Origin: an uncultured Prevotella sp.
Lineage (GTDB): Bacteria; Bacteroidota; Bacteroidia; Bacteroidales; Bacteroidaceae
NCBI GenBank assembly: GCA_944321645.1
Contig: CALUMB010000007.1
Location: 1-56,069 of the forward strand
Direction of reading: 5' to 3'
Length of the DNA: 56,069 nucleotides
Part shown: in pieces, positions 34,689-45,001 of the stretch
Numbering within the stretch: the first letter of the stretch is position 1
Layout: the number at the start of each line of letters is the position of its first letter
Position numbers and translations under genes: made by a program
The notes under the pieces: model-generated
The model's input: only the letters and a program-made list of their open reading frames with translations
The model's database searches: none
What the model was told of the DNA's origin: nothing

Positions 34689-35375
34689 GTGAACGCCCTA
34701 TCCTCGCTACTGGACAACCTCGGCTACGGCACAATCTTCCTGCTGATGCTGCTCGAGAGCACGGTGATACCCGTGCCATCGGAACTGGTTGTCGCCCCGG
34801 CGGCCTACCACGCAGCCGGAGGCCACCTCGACGTAGCGCTCATCTGGGCGTTCGCCACGGTAGGGGCCGACATCGGCGCCTCGGTAAACTACGCGGCCGG
34901 CTACTACCTCGGGCGGCCCCTAATCTACCGCTTCGCCGACAGCCGCATGGGCAGGATGTGCCTGCTGAGCCGCGAAAAGGTGGAAAAGAGCGAGAAGTTC
35001 TTCTACAACCACGGCGCAACGGCCACCATCACCGGGCGGCTCATACCGGGCATCCGCCACCTGATATCAATCCCCGCGGGCCTCTCGAAGATGAAATACC
35101 CCAAATTCCTGCTCTACACCACCATCGGGGCAGGGTGCTGGCACGGCATACTCGCCGCCATAGGGTGGCACCTGCACTCCGTAGTGCCTGCCGAACAGCT
35201 CAACGGGAAGATACTCGAATATGCCAACGAGATAAAGGTTGCCATCGTGGCGGCGGTGGCCTTGGCCCTGGCTTTCTTCGCCGCAAGGGCCTTGATCAGG
35301 CGACACCGCAGGCCGCACCGCAGGCAAGGCGGCACCTGCCCGCCGCAGGGGAGCCACACCAACGGCATGGACTAA
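34689..35375 (+). CDS. DedA-family membrane protein
   Basis: 228 residues starting with GTG at 34689, right after the TPR stop. It has about five hydrophobic segments. The DedA/SNARE-associated signatures are LLESTVIPVPSELVV near the N-terminus and HGATATITGRLIPGIRHLIS, followed by PAGLSKMKYPKF, in the middle. DedA proteins act in the inner membrane; some flip undecaprenyl phosphate or phosphatidylethanolamine. The tail is rich in Arg and His (RRHRRPHRR) and should be cytoplasmic. It is probably co-transcribed with glnS, the TPR gene and the sugar-nucleotide genes. Confidence 0.9.
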   Translation: MNALSSLLDNLGYGTIFLLMLLESTVIPVPSELVVAPAAYHAAGGHLDVALIWAFATVGADIGASVNYAAGYYLGRPLIYRFADSRMGRMCLLSREKVEKSEKFFYNHGATATITGRLIPGIRHLISIPAGLSKMKYPKFLLYTTIGAGCWHGILAAIGWHLHSVVPAEQLNGKILEYANEIKVAIVAAVALALAFFAARALIRRHRRPHRRQGGTCPPQGSHTNGMD

Positions 35376-35394
35376 CAATCAAAACATACGAACC

Positions 35395-36465
35395 ATGGCT
35401 GAAAAAAACAACCATTTAGTAATCATGGCAGGCGGCGTAGGAAGCCGCTTCTGGCCCATGAGCACCACCGAATACCCCAAACAGTTCATCGACGTGCTCG
35501 GAGTCGGCAAGTCGCTCCTGCAGCTCACCAAGGAGAGGTTTGGCGGGATATGCCCCCCGGAGAACGTCTGGGTAGTGACAAACAAGAAATACGCCGACAT
35601 CGTGAGGGAGCAGCTGCCTGACGTCCCGGCCGGCAACATCCTCTGCGAGCCGTGCCGGCGCAACACGGCACCGTGCATAGCATACGTGAGCTGGAAGATA
35701 AAGTCGAAGAACCCGAAGGCAAACATAGTGGTGTCGCCCAGCGACCACATCGTGACCAACACCGCCGAATTTGCCAGGGTGATAAGGAAGTGCCTCGACT
35801 TCACCGCCGAGACCGACTCAATAGTGACGCTGGGAATAAAGCCCACGCGCCCCGAGACAGGCTACGGCTACATACAGGCCGACCTCTCGTCAAGCTCGCT
35901 TAGGAACAGGGAGGTGTTCAGGGTTGACTCCTTCAAGGAAAAGCCCGACCTGGAAACGGCCAAGCTCTACGTCCAGAAGAACGAATACTTCTGGAACGCG
36001 GGCATATTCCTGTGGAACACCAGCACCATAACGAACGCATTCCGCATCTACCAGCCGGCCATGGCAAAGACGTTCGAGTCGCTAATGCCCGTCTACGGGA
36101 CCGACAAGGAGCAGGAAGCCATAGACCGATGCTACCCGGAATGCGAGAACATATCCGTGGACTACGCCATCATGGAGAAGGCGGAAGAGATATTCGTCTG
36201 CCCCGCCGACTTCGGCTGGAGCGACCTCGGCACGTGGGGCTCGCTCATGGAACACACGAAGAAAGACCTCTACGGCAACAGCTGCATAGGCAACGACATA
36301 AGCCTGTTCGAGACGCACAACTGCATGATACACACCACACAGGAGAAGAAAGTGGTGGTGCAGGGCCTCGACGGATACATCGTGGCCGAGAAGAACGGCA
36401 CGCTGCTCATCTGCAAGCTGTCGGAGGAACAGCGCATAAAGCAATTCTCCGGGAGCGAAAAATAA
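35395..36465 (+). CDS. Mannose-1-phosphate guanylyltransferase
   Basis: 356 residues, single-domain form without the C-terminal cupin isomerase of bifunctional ManC. The nucleotide-binding loop is [20 protein letters not shown]. The mannose-site marks are FKEKPD and [12 protein letters not shown]. It makes GDP-mannose from GTP and mannose-1-phosphate. It directly precedes gmd and fcl, so it supplies the GDP-mannose turned into GDP-fucose by them. The start at ATG 35395 lies 19 bp past the DedA stop. Confidence 0.93.
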   Translation: MAEKNNHLVIMAGGVGSRFWPMSTTEYPKQFIDVLGVGKSLLQLTKERFGGICPPENVWVVTNKKYADIVREQLPDVPAGNILCEPCRRNTAPCIAYVSWKIKSKNPKANIVVSPSDHIVTNTAEFARVIRKCLDFTAETDSIVTLGIKPTRPETGYGYIQADLSSSSLRNREVFRVDSFKEKPDLETAKLYVQKNEYFWNAGIFLWNTSTITNAFRIYQPAMAKTFESLMPVYGTDKEQEAIDRCYPECENISVDYAIMEKAEEIFVCPADFGWSDLGTWGSLMEHTKKDLYGNSCIGNDISLFETHNCMIHTTQEKKVVVQGLDGYIVAEKNGTLLICKLSEEQRIKQFSGSEK

Positions 36466-36496
36466 ATCTGGAAACAAACCAAACAATTATCTGATA

Positions 36497-37582
36497 ATGG
36501 AAAAAAACGTTGCATTAATCACTGGTATCACAGGCCAGGACGGTTCTTACCTGGCCGAGTTCCTCATCGAAAAGGGCTATGAGGTACACGGACTGCTCCG
36601 CCGCTCGTCGTCGTTCAACACGGGGCGCATAGAGCACCTCTATTTGGACGAGTGGGTGCGCGACATGAAGAAGTCGCGCCTGGTAAACCTCCACTGGGCC
36701 GACATGACCGACTCTTCGTCGCTCATACGCATCATCGGCGAGACAAAGCCAACCGAAATATACAACCTCGCCGCCCAGAGCCACGTCAAGGTGTCGTTCG
36801 ACGTGCCGGAGTACACGGCCGACGTTGACGCCGTGGGCACGCTGCGCCTGCTCGAGGCCGTGCGCATCTGCGGCCTGGAGAAGACCTGCCGCATCTACCA
36901 GGCCTCCACTTCGGAGCTGTTCGGCAAGGTGCAGGAAGTGCCGCAGCGCGAGACCACGCCGTTCTACCCGCGCTCGCCCTACTCGGTGGCAAAGCTCTAC
37001 GCATTCTGGATAATGAAGAACTACCGCGAGTCTTACAATATGTACTGCTGCAACGGCATACTGTTCAACCACGAGAGCGAGCGCAGGGGCGAGAACTTCG
37101 TGACGCGCAAGATCACGCTGGCCGCCGCGCGCATAGCCCAAGGCTACCAAGACAAGCTCTACCTGGGCAACCTCAACTCGCTGCGCGACTGGGGATACGC
37201 CAAGGACTACGTTGAGTGTATGTGGATGATACTGCAGCAGCCGCAGCCCGAAGACTTCGTGATAGCCACTGGCGAGTACCACACCGTGCGCGAGTTTGCC
37301 ACCCTCGCCTTCAAGGAAGTGGGCATAGAGCTTGAGTGGAAGGGCGAAGGCATCGACGAGAAAGGCTTCGACAAGGCCACGGGCAAGGTGCTCGTGGAGG
37401 TTGACCCGAAGTATTTCCGCCCCGCCGAAGTGGAGCAACTGCTCGGCGACCCGACCAAGGCAAAGAACGTGCTCGGCTGGAACCCGCGCAAGACAAGCTT
37501 CGAGCAGCTCGTGAAAATAATGGTGAAGCACGACATGACGTTCGTAAAGAAACTCTTCCTGAAGGCTCAAGTGGCCGAATAA
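36497..37582 (+). CDS. gmd: GDP-mannose 4,6-dehydratase
   Basis: 361 residues of the extended short-chain dehydrogenase class. The NADP-binding loop is [18 protein letters not shown]. The catalytic Thr/Glu pair is in [10 protein letters not shown] and the YxxxK motif in YSVAKLYAF. It converts GDP-mannose to GDP-4-keto-6-deoxymannose. It lies 31 bp after the guanylyltransferase and 139 bp before fcl. Confidence 0.96.
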   Translation: MEKNVALITGITGQDGSYLAEFLIEKGYEVHGLLRRSSSFNTGRIEHLYLDEWVRDMKKSRLVNLHWADMTDSSSLIRIIGETKPTEIYNLAAQSHVKVSFDVPEYTADVDAVGTLRLLEAVRICGLEKTCRIYQASTSELFGKVQEVPQRETTPFYPRSPYSVAKLYAFWIMKNYRESYNMYCCNGILFNHESERRGENFVTRKITLAAARIAQGYQDKLYLGNLNSLRDWGYAKDYVECMWMILQQPQPEDFVIATGEYHTVREFATLAFKEVGIELEWKGEGIDEKGFDKATGKVLVEVDPKYFRPAEVEQLLGDPTKAKNVLGWNPRKTSFEQLVKIMVKHDMTFVKKLFLKAQVAE

Positions 37583-37631
37583 GGAAACCGGAGCCAAGCC
37601 GCAAGCCCGCACAGGGCATTGCGGCGCGGCC

Positions 37632-37695
37632 CCTTGCCGGCACGTGGCGAAGCCCCGGCGCACCAGGCCGCGGGCGGAGCCGCAGGCCGGCAAGG
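37632..37695 (+). other. Inverted repeat in the gmd-fcl gap
   Basis: CCTTGCCGGC (37632-37641) and GCCGGCAAGG (37686-37695) are perfect complements 44 bp apart in a GC-rich 139-bp spacer. The spacer could fold in the mRNA close to the fcl start at 37722. No terminator-like U-run. Confidence 0.4.
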
Positions 37696-37721
37696 CGCAA
37701 AACACACAAAAGGGAAACGAA

Positions 37722-38897
37722 ATGACACTCGACAAGAACGCCAAGATATACGTGGCCGGACACAGAGGACTCGTGGGGTCGGCCATCTGGAAGAACCTTG
37801 AAGGGCGCGGCTACCACAACCTCGTGGGCCGCACCCACAGCGAACTCGACCTCACGGACCAGCTGGCCGTAAGGAAATTCTTCGACGAGGAGCGCCCCGA
37901 GGCCGTGGTGCTAGCCGCAGCCTTCGTAGGCGGCATAATGGCGAACTCGCTCTACCGCGCCGACTTCATCATGCAGAACATGAAGATACAGTGCAACGTG
38001 ATAAGCGAAGCATACGCACACGGCGTGCAGAAGCTGCTCTTCCTCGGCTCGACGTGCATCTACCCGAAGAACGCGCCGCAGCCAATGCACGAGGACGCGC
38101 TGCTCACCTCGCCCCTGGAATACACCAACGAGGAGTATGCCATAGCCAAGATTGCCGGGCTGAAGATGTGCGAGAGCTACAACCTGCAGTACGGCACCAA
38201 CTACATTGCCGTGATGCCCACCAACCTCTACGGCCCCAACGACAACTTCCACTTAGAGAACAGCCACGTGATGCCGGCCATGATGCGCAAGGTATACCTC
38301 GCAAAGCTGATACACGAGGGCGACTGGCAGGCCATAGGGCGCGACATGGACGTGAGACCCGTGGAGGGGATAACCGGCAAGAGCTCCCGCGAGGAGATTC
38401 TCGGCGTGCTCGCTAAATACGGCATCGGCGACAACAAGGTGACGCTATGGGGAACGGGCAAGCCGCTGCGCGAGTTCCTATGGAGCGAGGACATGGCCGA
38501 CGCCAGCGTACACGTGCTGCTCAACGTAGACTTCAAAGACATCATCGGCATCGAGAAATACTCGTCGGTGTTCTACGGGGCGACAGCCGACGGCGCCGTG
38601 GACCGCAACAACAGCGCTGGCAGGGGCGGGGCGATACCCTCGCTCGGCGAGATACGCAACTGCCACATCAACGTTGGCACGGGCAAGGAGCTGACCATAA
38701 GGGAGCTGTCGGAACTCGTGGCCAAGGCCACGGGATTCGAGGGAACGATAGAGTTCGACGCCTCGAAGCCCGACGGAACGCCACGCAAGCTGATAGACGT
38801 GAGCAAGCTGCACTCGCTCGGCTGGACACACAAGGTGGAGATAGACGAGGGCGTAAGGCTGCTCTTCGAGTGGTACAAGGACAGCATCAAGGGCTAA
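37722..38897 (+). CDS. fcl: GDP-L-fucose synthase
   Basis: 391 residues, longer than the roughly 320 of E. coli WcaG. NADP loop [14 protein letters not shown], catalytic Ser region [11 protein letters not shown] and YxxxK in [12 protein letters not shown] are intact. Extra length comes from two insertions, around [20 protein letters not shown] and around [20 protein letters not shown]. It epimerises and reduces the 4-keto intermediate to GDP-L-fucose, used by Bacteroidales to fucosylate capsules and surface glycoproteins. ATG 37722 is chosen because the NADP motif follows at once. Confidence 0.93.
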   Translation: MTLDKNAKIYVAGHRGLVGSAIWKNLEGRGYHNLVGRTHSELDLTDQLAVRKFFDEERPEAVVLAAAFVGGIMANSLYRADFIMQNMKIQCNVISEAYAHGVQKLLFLGSTCIYPKNAPQPMHEDALLTSPLEYTNEEYAIAKIAGLKMCESYNLQYGTNYIAVMPTNLYGPNDNFHLENSHVMPAMMRKVYLAKLIHEGDWQAIGRDMDVRPVEGITGKSSREEILGVLAKYGIGDNKVTLWGTGKPLREFLWSEDMADASVHVLLNVDFKDIIGIEKYSSVFYGATADGAVDRNNSAGRGGAIPSLGEIRNCHINVGTGKELTIRELSELVAKATGFEGTIEFDASKPDGTPRKLIDVSKLHSLGWTHKVEIDEGVRLLFEWYKDSIKG

Positions 38898-38944
38898 CCG
38901 CGCCCAAGGCCGCCACAAGGCCGGCCACAAGCAATAAGGGAGAG

Positions 38945-38999
38945 CGATGGCACTGCGCAGGAGCCGGGCAACGGCGGCGCAATGCCATCGTTCCGTTTT
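38945..38999 (+). terminator. Terminator after fcl
   Basis: CGATGGCACTGCGC (38945-38958) pairs with GCGCAATGCCATCG (38977-38990) with one mismatch, followed by TTCCGTTTTA. It lies about 50 bp past the fcl stop, before copy D. Confidence 0.65.
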
Positions 39000-39028
39000 A
39001 AATACGTTTATTAACACTTAGGCTGCGC

Positions 39029-39445
39029 CGGAATGTTAAAAACGCGGCATTTACAGGCTCCATTTTTCGCGTATTTGCAGGCAAATGCACGCCAGGCCGC
39101 AAATATCGCAAAAATGGGCGTGCATCAGTAACCCTTTGGCCTAAAGGAACTTATATGCCGTATAAGCAAAACTGTGCAATAAAACGGCTTTGATTTTTGG
39201 CCGGAAACAGGCCGAAAACATTGTTTTTTGATAAAAATAGGCTTGCGCCAAGGGTCGTTTTGGCTTGCGAAACGACCCATTCCGCAGTCCGAAACGGCAC
39301 GTTTCGCAACACGAAACGGCACGTTTTGGAAACCGAGACTGCCCGGACGGCGATTCCACCAGCCAAAAACGCCCCGCCATTTTCTATTCCACCGCCATCG
39401 GACGTGTTAAACGCAAGGCGCCAAAACGCAAAAAAAGCAAAACGA
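39029..39445 (+). repeat. Dispersed ~415-bp element, copy D, with 4 x 22-bp array
   Basis: This lies in the 606-bp convergent gap between fcl and a small minus-strand gene. It is the best reference copy: left end GGAATGTTAAAAACGCGG, middle block CTTATATGCCGTATAAGC and ACTGTGCAATAAAACGG, then GGAAACAGGCCGAAAACA, the array, and right end GACGTGTTAAACGCAAGG. Units lie at 39247, 39269, 39291 and 39313. Units 1 and 2 form a hairpin with perfect GGGTCGTTT/AAACGACCC arms (39252-39278). The rest of the gap holds only the fcl terminator. Confidence 0.82.
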
Positions 39446-39503
39446 ACGCGCCCGGGCTTCACGCCACAAAAGAACTTGCAAGACTCCCGGCAGCCTTGCC
39501 CCG

Positions 39504-39866
39504 TCAGTCGGCAAAGTCAAAAAGGCTTGGCGACAGCCCGTCGGCCACGGCCTGCCTGACGCAGGGCCGAGGCTCGCCTTCAGCCTCCTCCTCGTTAAAT
39601 TCGAGCATAAGCTGCCTCGCCAAGGCATAGCTCGAGGTACACAAGCGGTAGTAGCCGCGCCTGTCCGTGCGCTCCACCAGTGGGTTGGGCGACTTGGCGT
39701 TGCGCAGCAGAAACCGCTGCACGTAACTGCGTATGCCGCACAAGTCGGGTGCGTCAAACAGGCCGCAGTTCATGTTGTACAGGTGCTTCGACAGCATCTG
39801 CACGCTTATCCCCTTGTCGCCCACACGCGAGAGGATTTCCACTATCTGCCTTTCGTATTCCGCCAT
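39504..39866 (-). CDS. Small winged-helix-like protein of unknown function
   Basis: 120 residues from ATG 39866 (MAEYERQIVEILSRVGDKGI). The first 80 residues look like a winged helix (ISVQMLSKHLYNMNCGLFDA, then a basic YVQRFLLRNAKSPNPLVERT and a beta-wing YYRL). An acidic tail follows (EFNEEEAEGEP). I do not recognise a named family. It could bind nucleic acid; nothing else nearby points to a role. Its promoter is not evident. Confidence 0.65.
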   Translation of the reverse strand: MAEYERQIVEILSRVGDKGISVQMLSKHLYNMNCGLFDAPDLCGIRSYVQRFLLRNAKSPNPLVERTDRRGYYRLCTSSYALARQLMLEFNEEEAEGEPRPCVRQAVADGLSPSLFDFAD

Positions 39867-39987
39867 GGCCCTGCCCCTGTTACCAAACGCCACACGCGCA
39901 GGGCCGAAATGCCTGCCGCGCACAACCAAGAAAGGGCCGGCAACCAGCTATGCTTACCGACCCTCCCATAATATTTCCGCCCCTAAA

Positions 39988-40278
39988 TCAGGCAAGCGTA
40001 ATCTTGTTGTCCTCCACAGAGGCCAGCTTGCCTTCCTTAAGGAGCCAACCGATGCCAAGCAGAACCTCCTCTACGGTGATGCCGGCAGCCTTTGCTATCT
40101 CCTCGGCAGTCATTGCCTGCGCCCCATCGTGGAGAGCATTGTAAACGTCACCAGCCCTATAGCCTGCGTTCTCCGAGGTGAGCGGCGTTGCCACCACCTT
40201 CTTAGCTGCAACCGTCTTGCGCGTCGTTGTCTTCTTTGGCTCTGCGGCTGTCTTTCTTGTTGTCTTCTTTTCTGCCAT
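39988..40278 (-). CDS. DUF2582-type winged-helix protein with Lys/Thr-rich tail
   Basis: 96 residues. The N-terminal 30 are a histone-H1-like Lys/Thr/Ala repeat (KKTTRKTAAEPKKTTTRKTV). The rest, about 32-96, fits the DUF2582 winged helix (GYRAGDVYNALHDGAQAMTA, EEIAKAAGITVEEVLLGIGW). Short, abundant DNA-binding proteins of this kind are common in Bacteroidales. A good promoter (40336-40366) precedes it. DNA binding is inferred from the fold and the basic tail. Confidence 0.82.
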   Translation of the reverse strand: MAEKKTTRKTAAEPKKTTTRKTVAAKKVVATPLTSENAGYRAGDVYNALHDGAQAMTAEEIAKAAGITVEEVLLGIGWLLKEGKLASVEDNKITLA

Positions 40279-40335
40279 AATAATTCTAAATATTAATCAC
40301 AATTCAAATTTAAAATTCATCCTTAACACTGCCTG

Positions 40336-40366
40336 CAAAAGTAAAATATTTTTCCCTAACGGCAAA
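40336..40366 (-). promoter_or_regulatory. Promoter of the DUF2582 gene
   Basis: On the minus strand TTTG (40363-40366), 19 bp and TACTTTTG (40336-40343) match the consensus. Leader about 50 nt. Confidence 0.75.
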
Positions 40367-40419
40367 ATTTTTGCCACGGCAATGTTGGCGCAAAGGCTCC
40401 GCCACGGCAATGCCCGGCA

Positions 40420-42177
40420 TTATTCTTGATTTAAATCAACCTTCAGGTGCAGTTCGTCGAGCTGCTTTTGCTCGAGGAAGCCCGGCGCGTCGAGCATCAC
40501 GTCACGCCCGCTGTTGTTCTTCGGGAAGGCGATGCAGTCGCGGATGGAGTCAAGCCCGGCCATTATGCTCACGAACCTGTCGAGGCCGAAGGCCAGTCCT
40601 GCGTGCGGCGGCGCACCATACTTGAAGGCGTTGATGAGGAAGCCGAACTGCGCCATGGCGCGCTCCGGGGTGAAGCCGAGTATGTTGAACATCTTCTCCT
40701 GCAGCTTGCCGTCGTGTATACGGAGGCTTCCGCCGCCCACCTCGATGCCGTTGCACACAAAGTCGTATGCCTTGGCGCGGACGCGCTCCGGGTGTTCGTC
40801 GAGCAGCGGGATGTCGTCTGGGTTGGGCATCGTGAACGGGTGGTGGGTAGACATGAGCCGCTGCTCCTCGTCGCTCCACTCAAACAGCGGGAAGTCTATA
40901 ATCCAAAGGCACTCGAACTTGTTCTTGTCGCGCAGTCCGAGGCGGTCGCCCATCTCGAGGCGCAGCGAGCAAAGCTGCACGCGGGTCTTGTTGGCATTGT
41001 CGCCGCTAAGTATGAGCACGAGGTCGCCGTCGTTGGCTCCCATGGCCTCCTTCAGCCGCTGCAGGTCTTCGGGGGCGTAGAATTTGTCTATGCTCGACTT
41101 TACGGTGCCGTCCTCGTTGTACTTGACGTACACAAGCCCCTTGGCCCCTATCTGCGGCCTCTTAACGAAGTCGGTGAGCTGGTCGAGCTGCTTGCGCGTG
41201 TACGAGGCGCAACCCGGCACGCAGATGCCGCCAACGTAGGCCGCATTGTCGAACACGGCGAACTTGCCGAGCTTCAGCACGTCCATCAGTTCGACGAACT
41301 CCATGCCGAAGCGCAGGTCGGGCTTGTCGCTGCCGAAGCGGCGCATGGCCTCGTGCCACGTCATCTGGCGGAGCTTGGGCAGCTCCACGCCGCGAATCTC
41401 GCGGAACAAGTGGCGGGCCATCTCCTCGAAGAGGTCTATCACGTCGTCCTGGTCAACGAAGCTCATCTCGCAGTCTATCTGCGTGAACTCCGGCTGGCGG
41501 TCGGCCCGCAAGTCCTCGTCGCGGAAGCATTTCGCAATCTGGAAGTAGCGGTCGAAGCCGCTCACCATCAGCAGCTGCTTAAGCGTCTGCGGGCTTTGCG
41601 GCAGGGCGTAGAACTGCCCGGGATTCATGCGCGAAGGCACAACGAAGTCGCGTGCGCCCTCGGGCGTGGAACCTATGAGGATGGGGGTCTCCACTTCGAT
41701 GAAATCCTTGGAGTCGAGGAAGTTGCGTATCAGTATCGTCATGCGGTGGCGCAGCTCCAGGTTGCGGCGCACCGCGCCCCGGCGCAGGTCGAGGTAGCGG
41801 TACTTCATGCGTATGTCGTCGCCGCCGTCGGTGTTGTCCTCGATGGTGAACGGCGGCGTGATGCTCTCGCTAAGCACGTTGAGCACGGTGGCCACCACCT
41901 CTATGTCGCCCGTGGGCAGGTTGGCGTTCTTGCTCTCGCGCTCGCGCACGGTGCCTTCCACCTGCACGCAATACTCGCGCCCGAGCTTGTTGGCACGGTC
42001 GCACAGCTCCTTGTCGGCTGCCTCGTTGAAAACCAGTTGGGTTATGCCGTAACGGTCGCGCAGGTCGACAAACGTCATGCCGCCCATCTTCCTGATGCGC
42101 TGTACCCACCCGGCAAGCTTTACCGCGCTGCCTGTGTCTGACGCACGCAGCTCGCCACATGTCTTTGTCCTATACAT
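40420..42177 (-). CDS. aspS: Aspartyl-tRNA synthetase
   Basis: 585 residues, bacterial-type class II AspRS. An N-terminal OB-fold anticodon domain ([20 protein letters not shown]) is followed by motif 2 ([18 protein letters not shown]), a large GAD insertion, and motif 3 ([12 protein letters not shown]). ATG 42177 is chosen over a longer frame because the promoter at 42211-42242 would start transcription near 42204. Whether it also charges tRNA-Asn cannot be told here. Confidence 0.96.
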   Translation of the reverse strand: MYRTKTCGELRASDTGSAVKLAGWVQRIRKMGGMTFVDLRDRYGITQLVFNEAADKELCDRANKLGREYCVQVEGTVRERESKNANLPTGDIEVVATVLNVLSESITPPFTIEDNTDGGDDIRMKYRYLDLRRGAVRRNLELRHRMTILIRNFLDSKDFIEVETPILIGSTPEGARDFVVPSRMNPGQFYALPQSPQTLKQLLMVSGFDRYFQIAKCFRDEDLRADRQPEFTQIDCEMSFVDQDDVIDLFEEMARHLFREIRGVELPKLRQMTWHEAMRRFGSDKPDLRFGMEFVELMDVLKLGKFAVFDNAAYVGGICVPGCASYTRKQLDQLTDFVKRPQIGAKGLVYVKYNEDGTVKSSIDKFYAPEDLQRLKEAMGANDGDLVLILSGDNANKTRVQLCSLRLEMGDRLGLRDKNKFECLWIIDFPLFEWSDEEQRLMSTHHPFTMPNPDDIPLLDEHPERVRAKAYDFVCNGIEVGGGSLRIHDGKLQEKMFNILGFTPERAMAQFGFLINAFKYGAPPHAGLAFGLDRFVSIMAGLDSIRDCIAFPKNNSGRDVMLDAPGFLEQKQLDELHLKVDLNQE

Positions 42178-42210
42178 ATCTGATATTTTGATGTTTCGTT
42201 TACTGTCGTG

Positions 42211-42242
42211 CAAAATTAGGTAAAATTCAGTGAACGAGCAAA
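42211..42242 (-). promoter_or_regulatory. aspS promoter
   Basis: On the minus strand TTTG (42239-42242), 20 bp and TAATTTTG (42211-42218) fit the consensus. It decides the aspS start at 42177. Confidence 0.78.
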
Positions 42243-42406
42243 TTTTTCACCCTAAATCACGCCGCAATGTAGGGCTGCCCGGCCTCGCCCCGCGCCTCGC
42301 TTGCCACACGTCGCAAGCGCACGCGGAGCACGCCATTGGGGCAAATGCCGCCCGGAGGCACGCCATGCGGGCAGGGCCGCACCGTGGGCAGGCGCAAGCC
42401 GCAGCG

Positions 42407-44380
42407 TCAGCCGCCCGCCTTCGCCCTGTGCTTCTTTATTATGCTGTATGCGTTATACAGCCCAAGCTCCCCGGCCTTGCTAAGGTCGGCAATGCCCTCG
42501 GCGGCCTTGCCGCTGAAGATTTTGGCCAGCCCGCGGTTGTAGTATGCCTCGGCGAGGTTCGGGTCGGCCGCCACTGCCTTGTCGTAGTCCTCGATTGCAC
42601 GCTCATAGTCTTTCTGGGCGGCGTAGACATTGCCGCGGTTGTAATGCAAGTATGCGCACAGGCTGTCGCCGGCGATGGCCTTGTCGATGTCGGAAACCAC
42701 GGCGGCGTACTTCAAGCCGCCGCCCGCCCCCATCGATGCGCTTACCTCGCTGGCCTTGAACCGGCACACCGCCCTCTGCCAATAGGCCACCACCGAGGTG
42801 GAGTCTGACTGCAGGTAGGCGGTGAGGTCGCCTATCGCCGCGTCAAAGTTCTGCGTGGCCGTGTAGGCCACGGCACGCATAACAAGCAGCGGCGAGGCCG
42901 CGCTGCCGCCGCCACTGCCGCCCAAGGCCACAGACAGGGAGTCGATGTAGCCGAACAGCTGGCCCGTGGCCGCCTCGTCGAGGGTGGCCTTCGAGCAGTT
43001 GACGTAAAGTTTCCTCGCAGACCCCGAGGTGCGGTTGAAGTCGTCCACGTGCCTGTCGTAGGCCACATACAGCTTCACCTCGCTGTGGTACCTGTCCAAC
43101 GAGAGGGCATACATCGGCAAGAAAGCCTCCTCGACCTTGCGGTTTTGCACCCTCCCCCGGTACTCGTTCTCGTACTTGTGCTCCACCTCCTGCTCGTCGG
43201 CCACCACGAGCTGGTTGTACTTCTCCATGTCCTCGTCGCTGCGCTTGCGTAGCTGGTCCTTGTTGAGGCGCGGCTGCACGCCATACAGGCTCTTGTAGAG
43301 CTGCGCCTTGTAGATGCGGAACTCGTCGGCCTCGGCCTGCTTCTCCATGCCGAGCCGGCGGTAGCAGGCGGCGCGGTAGTGCAGCCCGGTCCAGAAGTTC
43401 GGGTATCGCTCGATCACCTTCGAGTAGTCGCGGATGGCCCCGCGCAGGTCGCCCGTGCGGTCGAGCAGCAGCGCACGGTTGAAGAGAGCCATGAGATTGT
43501 CTGGCTCAAGCTTCAGCACGAAGTCGAAATCGGTGATTGCCCGGTTGTCGTCGCCCACCTGCGAGCGCAGCAACCCGCGGTTGTAGTGGCCGAGAAAGTT
43601 GTTCGGGTCGATGTCGAGCGCGGTGTCGTAGTCGGCCATTGCCCCGCGCAGGTTGTTGCGGTTCACCCTGGCCAAGGCCCTGTTTATGTAGTAGTTGGCC
43701 TCTTGCGGCAGCAGGTGTATGGCCTTGTCGAGGTAGCCCTCGGCCTCCTCCCACTCGCTTCTCGATAGGCAGATGGCCGCCCGCATCGCCCACGCCGCTC
43801 CGTCGTATGGGTCCACTTCAAGGCTCTTGTCGAGGGCGGCGATGGCCTTTGCGGTGTCTTTTTGCAGGATGTAGACCTCGGCGCTCATCGAATAGGCCGG
43901 CGCATACTTGCTCCAGTGGGCCTGCATGGTGTCAAGCTCGGCCAAGGCGCGGTCGTAGTCCTTGTCGTGTATGCGGCAAAGCGCACGGTTGTGCCACAGC
44001 GAGCGGTTGTCGGGAGCATACTTAAGGGCCTTCGTGTAGTCGTCGGCAGCCTCGGCGAACTTGCCTTGGCGTATGCGGGTCATGCCGCGCAGCTCGTATG
44101 TGTTCACCACGTATGGGTTGCGCTCAAGGGCTTCGGTGCAGTCGTTCTCCGCCCCGACGTAGTCGTCGAGGTAGAACTTGGCCACAGCCCTGAAGAACCA
44201 TGGCTCGTAAAGGTAAGGCTTTGCGGAGATGGCCTGGTTGAAATATTGTATCGAAAGCACATAGTCCTCGTAATAGAGCGCGCTGCGCCCTATCGTGAGG
44301 AGCCTGTCTGTGTTGAACTGCGCCTTGCCCGCCAGCGGGGCAAGGAGCAGCGTTATGATGAAAACAACCTTTCGACACAT
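42407..44380 (-). CDS. Large secreted tetratricopeptide-repeat protein
   Basis: 657 residues. A signal peptide (MCRKVVFIITLLLAPLAGKAQ) is followed by some ten or more TPR units, each with clear A/B helices, for example YVLSIQYFNQAISAKPYLYE, AIAALDKSLEVDPYDGAAWA and AIEDYDKAVAADPNLAEAYY. A less regular region lies at about 370-480. Probably periplasmic. It follows def by 21 bp and ruvX before that, an arrangement I recall from other Bacteroidales. Function unknown. Confidence 0.87.
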   Translation of the reverse strand: MCRKVVFIITLLLAPLAGKAQFNTDRLLTIGRSALYYEDYVLSIQYFNQAISAKPYLYEPWFFRAVAKFYLDDYVGAENDCTEALERNPYVVNTYELRGMTRIRQGKFAEAADDYTKALKYAPDNRSLWHNRALCRIHDKDYDRALAELDTMQAHWSKYAPAYSMSAEVYILQKDTAKAIAALDKSLEVDPYDGAAWAMRAAICLSRSEWEEAEGYLDKAIHLLPQEANYYINRALARVNRNNLRGAMADYDTALDIDPNNFLGHYNRGLLRSQVGDDNRAITDFDFVLKLEPDNLMALFNRALLLDRTGDLRGAIRDYSKVIERYPNFWTGLHYRAACYRRLGMEKQAEADEFRIYKAQLYKSLYGVQPRLNKDQLRKRSDEDMEKYNQLVVADEQEVEHKYENEYRGRVQNRKVEEAFLPMYALSLDRYHSEVKLYVAYDRHVDDFNRTSGSARKLYVNCSKATLDEAATGQLFGYIDSLSVALGGSGGGSAASPLLVMRAVAYTATQNFDAAIGDLTAYLQSDSTSVVAYWQRAVCRFKASEVSASMGAGGGLKYAAVVSDIDKAIAGDSLCAYLHYNRGNVYAAQKDYERAIEDYDKAVAADPNLAEAYYNRGLAKIFSGKAAEGIADLSKAGELGLYNAYSIIKKHRAKAGG

Positions 44381-44401
44381 AGTCCGGACAGCTAAGATAG
44401 G

Positions 44402-44965
44402 CTACCGCCTTGCCGCCCCCTTGGCCTTGTAGCCGCAGCGGAAGCGCCCTTGCATGATGGCGCGGAGCTTGCTTTTCACGAGTTGCTTGCGCAGCGGGGA
44501 TATTCTGTCGACAAACACTTTGCCCTCGAGGTGGTCGAACTCGTGCTGCATCACACGGGCGAGGTAGCCCTCCACCCACTCCTCGTGCGGCTGCAGCGCG
44601 TCGTCGAGGTAGGACACGCGGATGCGAGTCGGCCTCGTCACGTTTTCGTGTATGCCGGGAAGGCTCAGGCACCCTTCCTCCATGGTCTCCGTCTTTGACT
44701 CGTCGTACTCAAGGATGTGCGGGTTGACGTAAGCCTTGCGGAAGCCCTTGTACTCCGGGAGGTCGTCGGAGATGACGTCGAGGTCTATCACCACGACGCG
44801 AATTGCCTTGCCCACCTGCGGCGCGGCAAGCCCAATCCCGTCAGACTCGGCGAGGGTCTCGAACATATCCTTAATCAAGTCGGCAAGCCCCGGCATATCC
44901 GCCGGGATGTCTTCGGCAACCTTCCTCAGCACAGGCTGCCCGTAAATGTATATAGGTAGAATCAT
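44402..44965 (-). CDS. def: Peptide deformylase
   Basis: 187 residues from ATG 44965. The three deformylase motifs are present: GIGLAAPQVG, EGCLSLP (Cys metal ligand) and QHEFDHLEG (two His and the catalytic Glu). It removes formyl groups from new proteins. The C-terminal extension is basic (RFRCGYKAKGAARR). It sits between ruvX (36 bp) and the TPR gene (21 bp) in one unit. Confidence 0.95.
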   Translation of the reverse strand: MILPIYIYGQPVLRKVAEDIPADMPGLADLIKDMFETLAESDGIGLAAPQVGKAIRVVVIDLDVISDDLPEYKGFRKAYVNPHILEYDESKTETMEEGCLSLPGIHENVTRPTRIRVSYLDDALQPHEEWVEGYLARVMQHEFDHLEGKVFVDRISPLRKQLVKSKLRAIMQGRFRCGYKAKGAARR

Positions 44966-45001
44966 TTCTTTAAACAGCAATAAAGGACTGGCGGCATCGC
45001 G

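Noticed and set aside
36515..37786. 423-codon minus-strand frame opposite gmd
   Set aside because: A shadow of gmd; no domain and His/Val/Leu-rich composition typical of antisense frames here.
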